Assembly: GCF_033115175.1 (NCBI RefSeq)
Contig: NC_084836.1
Location: forward strand, 65,267,297 to 65,331,296
Direction of reading: 5' to 3'
From: Lepus europaeus
Lineage: Eukaryota; Chordata; Mammalia; Lagomorpha; Leporidae
DNA length: 64,000 bases
Position numbers and translations under genes: made by a program. Below the pieces are notes generated by a model. The model ran no database searches and was not told the origin of the DNA. It was given only the letters and a program-made list of their open reading frames with translations. How positions within the stretch are numbered: the first letter of the stretch is position 1; each line of letters opens with the position of its first letter. Below, piece by piece: positions 1 to 11,814 of the stretch.

Positions 1-1249
1 AGCAGTAGACTGGATAAAGAAATTATGGATATGTACTCTATAGAATACTATACAGCAGTAAAAAACAATGAAATCCGGTCATTTGTAACAAAATGGAGGA
101 ATTTGGAAAACATCATGCTGAGTGAAATAAGCCAGTCTCAAAGCGCAAATATCATATCTTCTCCCTGATCGGTGACAACTAACTGAGCACCAAAAAGAAA
201 ACCTGTGGAAGTGAAATGGACACTATGAGAAACAGTGACTTGATCAGCCCTTGCCCTGTTGATGAACAACTTAATACTTTATCCCTTTTAGTATTTTTTT
301 CTGTTTGTTCTACTAATACTATTGGTTAAATTCTGTAATTAATACACAATTATTCTTAAGTGTTGAAACTTAACTGAAAAGTGATCCCTGTTAAATATAA
401 GAGTGGGAGTAAGAGAGGGAAGAGATGTACAATTGGGGACATGCTCAATCGGACTTGCCCTAAATGGTAGAGTTAGAAACATACCAGGGGATTCCAATAC
501 AATCCCATTAAGATTGCAGGTACCAATGCCATCTCATTAGTCCAAGTGATCAGTTTCTGTTCAGAATTGATCATAATGATAAGACTAAGAGTCAAAGGGA
601 TCACATAAACAAGACTAGGGTCTGTAAACATTAACTGATAGAATAAAAAAGGGAGAGAACGATCCAACATGGGAAGTGGGATACACAGCAGACTCATAGA
701 ATAGCGGATGTCCTAAATAGTACTCTGGCCTCAGAATCAGCCCTTAAGGCATTCAGATCTGGCTGAAAAGCCCATGAGAGTATTTCAGGCATGGGAAGCC
801 AAGACACTCTGGAAAAAAAATGACCTAAATGAAAGATCTGTGAATGAGATCCCAGTGGAAAGAACAGGTCATCAAAGAAAGAGGTACCTTTCTCCGAAGG
901 GAGGAGAGAACTTCCACTTTGACTGTGACCTTGTCCAAATATGATCAGAGTTGGAGAACTCAAAAGGCTTCCATAGCCTTGGCAACTCATGACAAGACCT
1001 AGGGTGATTACTGATGCCATAAACAGAGTGTCAACTTGTTAAGTCAACAACAGGAGTCACTGTGCACTTACTCCTCATGTAGGATCTCTGTCCTTAATGT
1101 GCTGTACATTGTGATTTAATGCTATAACTAGTACTCAAACAGTATTTTACACTTTGTGTTTCTGTGTGGGTGCAAACTGTTGAAATCTTTACTTAATATA
1201 TACTAAACTGATCTTCTGTATACAAAGATAATTGAAAATGAATCTTGAT
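1..1249 (+). mobile_element. L1 (host element), ORF2 tail and 3' UTR
   Basis: This is the 3' part of a lagomorph-type L1 that begins outside the window. The last codons of ORF2 end with the stop at 180-182. The frame is shifted around 140-150 relative to the other L1 copies here, so the ORF2 tail is dead. The long L1 3' UTR follows. The element is interrupted at 1249 by a second L1 and resumes at 4385. It lacks the GAA expansion seen in the nested copy; the same place near 811 holds only a short A run. Confidence 0.9.
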
Positions 1250-2841
1250 CAATGTTGCAGCTGAGGAAGAACTTCTAAGTTCAATCCCATTCTCAATAGC
1301 TACAAAAACAATCAAATACCTTGGAATAAACTTAACCAAGGAAATTAAAGATCTCTACAATGAAAATTACAAAACCTTAAAGAAAGAAATAGAAGAGGAT
1401 ACCAAAAAATGGAAAAATCTTCCATGCTCATGGATTGGAAGAATCAACATCATCAAAATGTCCATTCTCCCAAAAGCAATTTACAGATTCAATGCAATAC
1501 CAATCAAAATACCAAAGGCATTCTTCTCAGATCTGGAAAAAATGATGCTGAAATTCATATGGAGACACAGGAGACCTCGAATAGCTAAAACAATCTTGTA
1601 CAACAAAAACAAAGCCGGAGGCATCACAATACCAGATTTCAGGACATACTACAGGGCAGTAGTTATCAAAACAGCATGGTACTGGTACAGAAACAGGTGG
1701 ATAGACCAATGGAACAGAATAGAAACACCAGAAATCAACCCAAACATCTACAGCCAACTCATATTTGATCAAGGAATCAAAACCAATCCCTGGAGTAAGG
1801 ACAGTCTATTCAATAAATGGTGCTGGGAAAACTGGATTTCCATGTGCAGAATCATGAAGCAAGATTCCTACCTTTCACCTTACACAAAAATTCACTCAAC
1901 ATGGATTAAAGACTTAAATCTACATCCTGACACCATCAAATTATTAGAGAGCATTGGAGAAACCCTGCAAGATATAGGCACAGGTAAAGACTTCTTGGAA
2001 AATACCCCCGGAGGCACAGGCAGTCAAAGCCAAAATTAACTATTGGGATTGCATCAAATTGAGAAGTTTCTGTACTGCAAAAGAAACAGTCAGGAAAGTG
2101 AATAGGAAACCGACAGAATGGGAAAAAATATTTGCAAATTACGCAACAGATAAAGGGTTGATAACCAGAATCTACAAAGAAATCAAGAAACTCCACAACA
2201 TCAAAACAAACAACCCACTTAAGAGATGGGCCAAGGACCTCAATAGACATCTTTCCAAAGAGGAAATCCAAATGGCCAACAGACACATGAAAAAATGTTC
2301 AAGATCACTAGCAATCAGAGAAATGCAAATCAAAACCACAATGAGGTTTCACCTTACCCCGGTTAGAATGGCTCACATTCAGAAATCTAGCAACAATAGA
2401 TTCTGGCGAGGATGTGGGGAAAAAGGGACACTAACCCACTGTTGGTGGGAATGCAAACTGGTTAAGCCACAATGGAAGTCAGTCTGGAGATTCCTCAGAA
2501 ACCTGAATATAACCCTACCATTCAACCCAGCCACCCCACTCCTTGGAATTTACCCAAAGGAAATTAATTTGGCAAACAAAAAAGCCATCTGCACATTAAT
2601 GTTTATTGCAGCTCAATTTACAATAGCTAAGACCTGGAATCAACCCAAATGCCCATCAGCAGTAGACTGGATAAAGAAATTATGGGACATGTACTCTATT
2701 GAATACTATACAGCAGTCAAAAACAATGAAACCCGGTTATTTGCAACAAGATGGAGCAATCTGGAAAACATCATGCTGAGTGAATTAAGCCAATCCCAAA
2801 GAGACAACTATCATTTGTTTTCCCTGATCGGTGACAACTAA
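1250..2841 (+). pseudogene. L1 ORF2 C-terminal fragment (frameshifted)
   Basis: This is the C-terminal part of the L1 endonuclease/reverse transcriptase protein, downstream of the catalytic RT motifs. Recognisable ORF2 blocks include [20 protein letters not shown], the stretch around [12 protein letters not shown], and the C-terminal Cys-rich segment near [17 protein letters not shown]. The first frame stops at 2037-2039 and the second opens at 2059. A short disruption at about 2005-2030 relative to the minus-strand copy at 50477-52109 causes the frameshift. With no endonuclease and no RT core, the fragment cannot be active. Confidence 0.9.
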
Positions 2842-3475
2842 CTGAGCACCAAAGGGGAAACCTGTGGAAGTGAAATGGACACTATGAGAAACAGTGACTT
2901 GATCAGCTCTTGTGCTGACTGTTGATGTACAATGTAATACTTCATCCATTTTAGTATTTTTTTTGTTCTAGTACTAGTGGTTGAACTCTGTAATTAACAC
3001 ACAATTATTCTTAGGTGTATAAATTTAACTGAAAAGTGATCCCCTGTTAAATATAAGAATGAGAAAAAGAGAGGGAGGAGATGTACAATTGGGGACATGC
3101 TCAATCGGACTTGCCCCAAATGATGGAGTTAGAAACGTGCCAGGGGATTCCAATACAATCCCATCAAGGTGGCATGTACCAATGCCATCTCACTAGTCCA
3201 GGTGATCAATTTCAGTTCACAATGGATCACACTGTTAGGTCTAAGAGTCAAAGAGATCACACAAACAAGACTAATGTCTGCTAATACTAACTTTTAAAAC
3301 CAAAAAAGGTAGAGAAGGATCCAACATGGGAAGGGGGAGACACAGCAGACTCATAGAATGGCAGATGTCCTAAATAGCACTCCGTCCTCAGAATCAGCCC
3401 TTAAGGCATTTGGATCTGGCTGAAGAGCCTATGAGAGTATTTTAGGCATGGAAAGCCAAGACACTCTGGAAAAAA

Positions 3476-3579
3476 GAAGAAGAAGAAGAAGAAGAAGAAG
3501 AAGAAGAAGAAGAAGAAGAAGAAGAAGAAGAAGAAGAAGAAGAAGAAGAAGAAGAAGAAGAAGAAGAAGAAGAAGAAGA
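3476..3579 (+). repeat. (GAA)n microsatellite, about 34 units
   Basis: An essentially pure GAA tract of about 104 bp lies in the 3' UTR of the nested L1. The same position in the host L1 (about 811-818) and in the antisense L1 (about 49838-49848) has only a short A or T run, so the tract grew in this copy after insertion. The minus-strand poly-leucine reading frame over it is an artefact of the repeat. Confidence 0.97.
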
Positions 3580-4384
3580 CCTAAATAAAGGATCTCAGCG
3601 AGTGTGATCCCAGTGGAAAGAACGGGGCCATCAAAGAAGGAGGTACCTTTCTCTGAAGGGAGGAGAGAACTTCCACTGTGACTATGACCCTGTTGGAATA
3701 AGATCAAAGTCAGGGAACCCAAAAGGCTTCCATAGCCTTGGCAACTCATGACTAGAGCCTAGGGAGATTACTGATGCCATAAACAAGAGTGTTAAATTGT
3801 TAAATCAACATCAAGAGTCACTGTGTACTTACATCCCATGTGGGATCTGTCCTTAATGGGTTGTCCAATGTGAAGTAATGATATAGCTAGTACTGAAACA
3901 GTATTTTTACACTTTGTGTTTATGTGTGTGTGCAAACTGATGAAATCTTTACTTAGTATATACTGAATCAATCTTCTGTATATAAAGATAATTGAAAATT
4001 AAAAAAAACCTTCGTGTTAAATTGGAAATTACATAGAAAATTAATCATTTTTTAAAAAAAAATCATGTAGGATCTCTGTCATTAATGTGCTGTACACTGT
4101 TATTTAATGCTATAACTAGTACTCCAACAGTATTTTTTCACTTTGTGTTGCTATGTGAGGGCAAACTGTTGAAATCTTTATATATACTAAACTGATTTTC
4201 TGTATATAAAGAGAATTGTAAATGAATCTTGATGTGAATGGAAGGGGAGAGGGAGCGGGAAAGGGGAGGTTGCGGGTGGGAGGGAAGCTGTGTGGGGGGG
4301 AAGCCATTGTAACCCATAAGCTGTACTTTGGAAATTTATATTCATCAAATAAAAGATAAAAAAAAAAAGAAAATGAATCTTGAT

Positions 4385-4500
4385 GTGAATGGAAGGGTAG
4401 AGAGAGCGGGGGATGGGAGGGAAGTATTGGGGGGGAGAAGCCATTGTAATCCATAAGCTGTACTTTGGAAATTATATTCATTAAATAAAAGTTAAAAAAA
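4385..4500 (+). mobile_element. Host L1, resumed 3' end
   Basis: The end of the first L1 3' UTR continues after the nested insertion, with the same G-rich stretch, AATAAAAG and poly-A tail. It abuts sequence homologous to unit B at about 17960, which has no L1 there. This L1 therefore entered unit A after the tandem duplication, or was lost from B. Confidence 0.85.
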
Positions 4501-4778
4501 AATAAAGATGGAAATGAGATTGTAAAACATTATCATAAAATGAATGCCAGTACCACATGCTGTAAAGTACCATACACTGAAAATGATCATTTTGAGCAGA
4601 TGTATATTCATAAGTAAATGTATTTGCAGAAGAATTTTGAAGCTCAACTTTCCACTTTACATGAGTAAAACAAACTCTGAAGAAGACACAAAATTAATAT
4701 ATAATGATGTGGGCAGAAAACAATAAAATGGAAAACAAAGACTTAATATGAGGGGAATTTAGAAAGGCTCTTGCTCCA

Positions 4779-5268
4779 GGATGGCCCAAGTGCTTGGGCA
4801 CTGCACCCACATGGGAAACCAGGAGGAGGGACCTGGCTCTTGGCTTTGGATCAGTGCAGCGTGCCAGCCACAGCAGCCCTTTGCGGGGTGAACCTATGGA
4901 AGGAAGACCTTTCTCTCTGTCTGTCTCTCTCACTGCCTATTTCTGCCTGTCAAAAAAAAAAACCAAACAAACAGGCTGGCGCCGCGGCTCACTAGGCTAA
5001 TCCTCCGCCTGTGGCGCTGGCACCTTGGGTTCTATTACTGGTTGGGGCATCGGAATGTGTCCCGGTTGCTCCTCTTCCAGTCCAGCTCTCTGAAGTGGCC
5101 CGGGAAGGCAGTGGAGGATAGCCCAAGTGCTTGGGCCCTGCACCCGCATGGGAGACCAGGAAAGCACCTGGCTCCTGGCTTTGGATCGGCGTGTTGCGCC
5201 GGCAGCAACATGCTGGCCGTAGCAGCCGCTTTAGGGGGTGAACCAACAGAAAAAGGAAGACCTTTCTT

Positions 5269-5307
<39 letters not shown>

Positions 5308-5548
5308 TACTCTGCCTGTCAAAAAAATTTTTTTTAAAAATTAAAAAATAAATAAATAAGAGAGGAAGGTGATAGGAAGGTAGAAGAAAGGTGGGAACAT
5401 GGGTGGGAGAGAAGGTAGGGTGAGAAGTGTCCCTAGGCTCCTAAATCTATGTATGTACAATATATGAAAATTGTCACCTTCTATAAAGAAAAAATATCTT
5501 CAAAAACTGTCATCTAAGAATAAAATAAGCTGTGAAATTCAAAAAAAA
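4779..5548 (+). mobile_element. Composite SINE-SINE-L1 insertion in unit A
   Basis: The insert is flanked by a 16-bp duplication AAAGGCTCTTGCTCCA (4763-4778 and 5549-5564). The paralogous site in unit B (about 18232-18250) carries a single uninterrupted copy, so it is an empty site. Inside are a 5'-truncated C-SINE (about 4779-4966), a full C-SINE (4974-5359) and an L1 3'-end-like piece (5360-5538) ending in poly-A. Because only the outer duplication is obvious, a single retrotransposition of a chimeric transcript is possible. Later SINE insertion into an inserted tail is the alternative. Confidence 0.8.
4974..5359 (+). mobile_element. C-SINE, full length, young type
   Basis: The element begins GGCTGGCGCCGCGGCTCAC, has the B-box-like GGTTCTATTACTGG, a CT microsatellite (5272-5300) and the CTGCCTGTCAAAA tail. 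It directly follows the poly-A of a truncated C-SINE. Reading frames across it are SINE artefacts. Confidence 0.9.
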
Positions 5549-5564
5549 AAAGGCTCTTGCTCCA

Positions 5565-8114
5565 AAGAACTCATTAGATTAACATTTCTGATAAATTTGT
5601 TAAAAAAATCAATTTCAGTAAAATAATCTGATGGTAAAAAATAAAATCCTAGATGGTGCTGTGAGATTTAAACAACTAATCAACAGATTAAAACCTTTCA
5701 CCAAAGCCAACACCAGTTTCAAGTCCTACCAAATTCTCAAAGAACAGATAATTCCAAGGAAATAAAAATATTTTCAGCCAGGAAAAAGTTGAGTACTCCT
5801 TAATTTGTTTTATAAAATGAGCATAACCTCCAACCCCAAACCATGTCTCATCAGCACATAATGGAAAACCTGAAGATAGTCGAACTTTGGAAAACCATAT
5901 GCCAAAATTAAATAAAACATTTGCAAATTGAACTTTTATCTGTTTAAAATATCAGCAAATCTATTCTATCTTTTTATTGCTCTAGAGACAAAAGGAGATA
6001 AATTGTGTGCTTAGTACATATGCTGCATTTTATTTACTAGACATGATGATTTACTGCGTGTTAAATTCAACACTCATTCATGGTAACTCTTAGAAATCTA
6101 TGCACAGAAGTTATTCTTAAAGTTTCTAATGGACTCTAATTAATTGACTCCTACTGGTTATATATGTTAAGATATAAAAGGATCTGGAAATAAAGTTATG
6201 GCAATGGGCAGAAGAATGAGCACTCAATCTCCAAAGTATTTAGAATAGTGGGTCATGAGAATGGACAAAACACCCATCAGGCTGAGACGTGCCAGATCTC
6301 GGGGAGAAGATACTTGTGCTATGGTAGCTGGTCTGACTGGACGTTCCAATTATGCTACTTCTTTGATCTCTGCTAAAGCATCCCTCAAGCAAGGAGAACA
6401 GTGCAAAAGAGCTACACTTGAGTTTTCAACGGACACATGGCTCTGCACCTGACCAGTCGCTGATTGTATTGTTGCCTTTTCCTTTCCCCAAGGACACAAT
6501 CCCAATGGGTAGCAGTTTAGCTTTTCCTCACAAAATGTCTTCAAGTTCATACCACGCTAGGTTAATTAGGGACAGTTGAACCTGGGGTCCCTAGGGTACT
6601 TTTTGTTTCTTTGATCAAATGATTCCTAACCATCTGCTGGGACCAAGCAGATATAACTTACACCACTCTTCAAGATAGAATTGTCAGGGACATCTGTCTT
6701 CCTACACAGGTCAGGACACTGCCTTTGCCCAAAACAAAGAGTTTCTCTCTATGACAATGACAGGTATTTCTCTCAGCTAAGCAGAATGAGCATTATTCCC
6801 AGCGCTAAGTCAGACATTATTCTTTATTTGGTATCCTGAAGAGACTTGTTGAAGGTGAAGGTCATTCGGGAAAGTCCCCAGGCTTTGTAGGCAATGAAAA
6901 CCCGAGAGTTCTCTGCCCATTCACAGACAGTGCATGCACTGGGCGCTACATGAGAAGCACTGTACCATCATAACTAGAAAAGCTGCTACTCGACTCTGAA
7001 ATACCTTCAGTATCTTGTGATCAGATGGCTCACAGAAGCCATGGACAGCAACCTGATCTGAGTGGTAAGTATGATTTACTTAGTCACACATCCAGAGCCC
7101 AAGTAGTTGGACATTTCAGGCAGAAGGGTTTGACTTATGTGTTTCAAAACCCAGGTCCTAAATAACGAAGAACAACATTTCTTCATAGGACTAACTCTGT
7201 AGGAACCCGTAGGATGTCAATCTATTTTCTAACCAGTGGTACTCAAATTTGAGCAAGGCTTTTAAAAGATACTCTTGGAAGAAATTACAAGGATAGGAAA
7301 ATACACTTTTAGGAAGGGACTATAGTCTCCAATCGATGAGATCCTGAGAAAATGTCCTTGTTATCTCAGTCTAACAACATATCTGCCGAATGTTTATGTT
7401 TGGTTATGCAACTTGAAGACCAGGAGACACAGCTGTGTCTTTTTAATACACAGTACCAAAAAAGCATTTTTGAGAGGGAAAAATATTCTTTTATTAGTAA
7501 ACAACATAATAAAGCAATGAATTTTAGTATGTTTTCCTGAATGGGTTCATTCTGTATGTTCAAAAAGACTGTACCAATATTGATTTTTTGTAAAAGAAGA
7601 ATTTATAGTAGTGTTATGTGTGCACAGGCCTTATGCCAGCTTGAGGACACAGTGGAGGCACTTAGTGAGGCATTTGGAGGCTGGATCAGAGGACAAGTAA
7701 GGGCAATAGGAATGTGTCTCAACTTCAACATTTGATCTAGTGTGATCATTTGCTGAGTGATTCTACAGTACCTGGGGGGGAAGTAGCCAACATTCCAACC
7801 GCTTGTTAAACACTGCAAATCAGATGCCTTTCAGTAGATTCAGGACTGGCTAGCTCTGAAGTGTGTGTAGGGACATGTTGGAAATGGACACAGCACTCTC
7901 AACAGGAGTCTCCAGTGTCAGGAGAAATGCCCTTCAAGCTTGTGGAGAATGTGCTGTAAAAGACTGTAGAACACTGTTCATGTGGGGTCTCCTGGGAAGG
8001 CCCCAATACATCTCAATAATAAGGCCGATCGGAAGCCCTAGAAATAAGGACTGAAAATGGAAAATGGAAAAACGTTTCAGTTACAAAGAAATGTAATTCC
8101 TTGTTATTTTCTTC
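5565..8114. other. Single-copy block upstream of OR6C copy A, no gene recognised
   Basis: No coding sequence is convincing here. The block is nearly identical to 18250-21787 in unit B, apart from about 115 bp present only in B (about 18268-18382) and the L1 insertions in B. Short reading frames of 60-120 codons appear in both copies, but they carry no domain I recognise and several are broken by indels between copies. An example is a one-base change near 6395/20052 that alters the frame. A non-coding upstream exon of the receptor gene could lie here; I cannot place one. Confidence 0.6.
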
Positions 8115-8175
8115 TTAAAAGGTTTATTTATATAGAGAGATTTATTTATTTATTTTTTTGGGATTTATTTAGTTG

Positions 8176-8265
<90 letters not shown>

Positions 8266-8522
8266 TTCCAACCGCTGGTTCATTCCCCCTAGTGGCTGTA
8301 ATGGCCAGAGCTATGCTGATGCAAAGCCAGGAGCCAGGAGATTCTGTCGGGTCTCCTACATGGATGCAGAGGTCAAGCGCTTGGGCCATCTTCTACTGCT
8401 TTGCCAGGCCCATTAGCGGGGAGCTGGATCAGAGGTGGAGTGGCCGGGACTAGAACTGGCACCCATGTAGGATGCCGGAATCACAGCAGCAGCTTTATTT
8501 CTGCACCACATCGCCATCCCCA
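8115..8522 (-). mobile_element. C-SINE (antisense) with long GA tract
   Basis: The tail appears as TTTATTTA at the left and the tRNA-like head at the right. The GA microsatellite (about 8179-8263) is clearly longer than in the paralogous SINE of unit B (about 8 repeats either side of an interruption at 21850-21904). The insertion is shared, so it predates the tandem duplication. Confidence 0.85.
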
Positions 8523-8697
8523 CTTGTTATGTTCAAAGAGTAACTACCTCTGCAATAGTCTCTCACTCTGGATAAGGAAATCTGGAAGTATATTCTGCTC
8601 TTAAATCTGTATATATGAAATACACGAAATTAGTTCCCTTTATGTAAATTTTCAGAAGTTGAAAAAGAAAAAGAAAAAAGGAAGGAAATACCTATGA

Positions 8698-9060
8698 GGG
8701 TACTTCAAAAACTGTATGGAAAATGGGCATTTGGCCTAGCGGTTCAGACACTGTCAGTTTGCTCACGCCCTGATTCCAGCTTCCTTTGAGGAGAGGAGGC
8801 AGCAGGTGGTGTGGCTCAAATGATGGCGCCTCTGACACTCATGTCAAAGGCTGAGACGGAGTACTGACTCCCGACTTTGGACCAGCCTGATCCTCGCCAT
8901 TGCAGGTATTGGGGAGTGAACCAGCAGATGGGGACCTTGTCTCTCTCTGCCTCCCGGATTATCGAAAAAAATTAGTTAATTTTAGTGCAAAAAGTAAAGA
9001 CTTTCGAAATCTATACAGTGTTTTCATAATACTCATTTTCCATGTCTGTTTTGGAAACCA
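8698..9060. mobile_element. Mariner-like MITE split by a SINE
   Basis: The ends are inverted copies of a 'TACTTCAAAAACTGTATGGA'-type terminus (left about 8698-8722, right about 9033-9058 'CATTTTCCATGTCTGTTTTG'). The interior is A/T-rich and is interrupted by an old C-SINE variant (about 8727-8972, +). A similar uninterrupted element is at 54440-54572. Its ends resemble Hsmar2/MADE2-type mariner termini, but the family name is from memory. It is shared with unit B (22339-22700). Confidence 0.55.
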
Positions 9061-9189
9061 TTAAATAATAATCATAATAAGAAAGCCCTGGACAGTGACT
9101 CATGGGGTCCCTTGGTGGTTAGTTGATGGCATCACAAAGAGGATGTTGGTCATTTTCTCAAAAAATAAGGCAGAATCAGTCAAATTACA

Positions 9190-9420
9190 GTTAGGGAGGC
9201 AGCATTTTACAGAGTCCCATTTCTCACTATCCTGTTTGCCCAAGTCCTCAATTGATGACCCTGGGCAAGATCTTTCACATTTCTGCACTTCAGTTCGCTC
9301 ATCTGTACAAGGAGGATTCAATCATAATCAGCCTCAGAGGGCGGCTTTGGGAATCACATGTGGTAACCTCACATGTTTAAATACTACAGTGTCTGGCAGT
9401 TAACAACCGCCTTATGGATG
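9190..9420 (+). mobile_element. MIR SINE
   Basis: Typical MIR core and 3' half: a 'CTGGGCAAGATCTTTCACATTT' like stretch, then 'TTCAGTTCGCTCATCTGTA', then 'GTGTCTGGCA' near 9391. It is an ancient element. In unit B the homologous MIR is cut at about 23000 by the 3.4 kb deletion. Confidence 0.75.
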
Positions 9421-10035
9421 TCACTGCTATTCTCCGGAGAGGTTTGAGAAGTTAGCACTGCAAAAGCATGTTGCCTTAACTGGGAACTGCCATACAAACC
9501 TGTTATTCTGTTGTCAGAGTTCCTCACTAGGATTTTCCATAACAGCGGAAATATGCCAGAATGAGTACAAATATAAAATTATCAGCTTCTAGGACATTAA
9601 GGAAATGGATTTTCCAGATCTCCCATAGCACAGAGAGCAAGCTTTCCTAAACAAAATGTGCAGACTAGGAAAAGGGCTGAAGCACACTGACTTGGTGTCC
9701 TTGGAAGACAAGGAAACACATTGGAAGAAAGACGCTTCTTAATGGGGGAGTATAAACCAAGGAAACCAAGAAAAAATTCATACCATTTTCTTCTTGTCAC
9801 AATGGGGGAGAAGCATGAATTCTGTATTTTAGAAATTTGGATACTTCTATTGATTTTGTTTCTAATAAGCCTGGTAGCCACTGATTGTCTAATTTACATC
9901 TTCGTACTTAGAGGATTGGCTAAAATAATCTCTAAGTGTCATTACATGTCTCTATTTATATGCCTTCTTCAGGCCTGAGTCATTGCATTTCTAGTAACCT
10001 AGCACCCATTTGACAAAGATTGTTTCCTCTCTTCC
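9421..10035. other. Non-coding DNA present only in unit A
   Basis: I see no gene, repeat or conserved signal here. The segment falls inside the 3.4 kb block that is absent from unit B. Confidence 0.5.
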
Positions 10036-10347
10036 TTTAAGGTTTATTTTGTATTTATCGGAAGGGCCGAGTTACAGAGAGAGGAGGAGAAACAGAGATA
10101 GATCTTCCATTCACTGCTTAATCCCCAAGTGGCCACAAATGCTGGGGCTGGGCCAGACTGAAGCCAGGAGCCAGACTGTTCCAAGTCTCCCACATGGATG
10201 CAGTTGCAAAAGGACCTGGGCCATCCTCTGATGCTTTTTCAGGCACATTAGCGGGGAGCTGGTTCAGAATTGGAGCCGCCAGGACACGAATTGGTGCTCA
10301 TGTGGGAGCTGGCATTGCAGGTGGTGACTGTGCCAAGACACTGGCTA
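10036..10347 (-). mobile_element. C-SINE (antisense), older type
   Basis: An antisense SINE with its tail at the left and a worn head at the right. A diverged duplication AGATTG(T/A)TTCCTCTCT flanks it (about 10016-10032 and 10349-10365). It lies in the segment deleted from unit B. Confidence 0.8.
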
Positions 10348-10844
10348 CAGATTGATTCCTCTCTTGTCTGTACCAGACAGTGTGACACATCCAGGATACA
10401 GAAGAGATGTCTGATAAGTTCCTGGGGCGAACAAAAGGGAATTATTTTCTGTGGCATAAAGGAAGCAGGCCCTATGACAAGCTCAGGAGACACTATGACA
10501 GGTATGGTTGCTGAGGGTGGGAAGTGACTGATCCAAGGAAAAATGTTTGACCTGTGTAATCGCTGTAGATTACAAATGTGAAAGAATTGAGAAAATTGTA
10601 GGGCACATGTTCCATAATTGTGGAGATCAGTTATATTCATGATGGACAGATTTAGGACTTAAGAGTGCCCCATAATTTTGCATTTGATCTTAATGAAACA
10701 GAGAACCCAAAAGATGTGCATGGAATACAATAAAGGAGGCACAGCCAGGGCTAAGGTAAGAGAAGATATGGAAGAGTATGCAAACCCTGTTCAGTGGAGA
10801 AGGACAGCAAGTCCAAGAAATAATTAGAAATATTGAGTTGAGTT
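10348..10844. other. Non-coding DNA, nothing recognised
   Basis: No supported gene or repeat. The reading frames on both strands are short and lack recognisable domains. Confidence 0.45.
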
Positions 10845-11085
10845 TATTTAATATTTGCTTGGTGCTAGGCTTGATACAAAACCCAAAAGAATTAGTTCAC
10901 TGCGAGCTAAGAATAACACATACCTATCGTATTCATTTCATGAAACATAGTTGGTATTTGCATTTCACATGTCAGAAAGTGAAGCTCAATTCTGAACTTC
11001 CCAAGGGTTGAGTGCTGTTCAATGGCTAACATGTGTTTCAGGCCTTGAGCTCTCCAATTTTGCAGTCCATACTCTTACCTATATA
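10845..11085 (-). mobile_element. MIR SINE (antisense)
   Basis: Reads as an inverted MIR: 'TTGCTTGGTGCTAGGCTTGA' at the left, a worn 'TTTCACATGTCAGAAAGTGA' core in the middle, and 'CTTCCCAAGGGTTGAG' at the right. It is ancient and diverged, and occurs only in unit A. Confidence 0.6.
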
Positions 11086-11420
11086 TTTTTTAAAGATGTA
11101 TTTATATTTGAAAGTCAGTTACACAGAGAGAGGAGAGGCAGAGAGGGAGAGATAGAGAGAGGCCTTCCATCCTCTGGTCCACTCCCCAATTGGCTGCAAC
11201 GGCCAGAGCTGCGCTGACCAGAAGCCAGGAGCCAGGAGCTTCCTCTAGGTCTCCCACGTGGGTGCAGGGGCCCAAGGACTTGGGCCATCTTCTACTGCTT
11301 TCCCAGGCCATAGCAGAGAGCTGGATTGGAAGTGGAGCACCCAGGACTGGAACCGGTGCCCATATGGGATGCCGGTGCTTCATGCCAGGGCGTTATCCCG
11401 CTGCACCACAGTGCCGGCCG
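11086..11420 (-). mobile_element. C-SINE (antisense)
   Basis: A complete antisense C-SINE, from TTTTTTAAAGATGTATTTAT to the head ending CACAGTGCCGGCC. It overprints long but meaningless reading frames on both strands. Confidence 0.88.
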
Positions 11421-11814
11421 CTGCTTACTATACTTTTTACAATGAATTCAGATGGGCTCACTCAGAAGAAACCCAGAGACAAGGTCTCAGGTAGCCTTGG
11501 CCACACTCCTGCAGAAGAAATGGATAGAGAAATGAGCAAAAACAGAATCATCACTTCTAGGCCACTCCCTTCTGCCTACAACGCTCCTTCCACGGCTTCA
11601 CTGTAAACTTCAAGTGGCTTTTAAGTGACACATTCTTATTTACTGTTAGATACAGATGAAATATCTAATGTCTCTGTTCCCAAAATGGTCTGAATTTGCC
11701 GAGGTCTGATATTGGAAATGAAATTCTCCAATATAAATAGTCTGATGACACAACTTTTGATTACACTTTGAATCTGATCAGTCAGCCAATTGTCAAGACC
11801 ATATTCTGCTCTCA
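11421..11814. other. Non-coding DNA, nothing recognised
   Basis: No gene or repeat recognised between the SINE and the L2. Confidence 0.45.

Larger units (their letters stand above)
1250..4368 (+). mobile_element. Nested 5'-truncated L1
   Basis: A 3.1 kb 5'-truncated L1 sits inside the 3' UTR of the flanking L1. It is bounded by a perfect 16-bp target-site duplication GAAAATGAATCTTGAT at 1234-1249 and 4369-4384. It holds the C-terminal part of ORF2, a full 3' UTR with an internal GAA tract, and an A-rich tail. The 3' UTR ends in G-rich sequence and AAATAAAAG, like the other young L1 ends in the window. Confidence 0.92.

Noticed and set aside
3429-3749. Poly-leucine protein on the minus strand
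   Set aside because: A translation of the (GAA)n repeat in an L1 3' UTR.
6255-6452. Short frame MRMDKTPIRLRRARS... conserved with 19930-20247
   Set aside because: A one-base indel changes the C-terminal frame between the two copies; there is no start context, domain or splice evidence.
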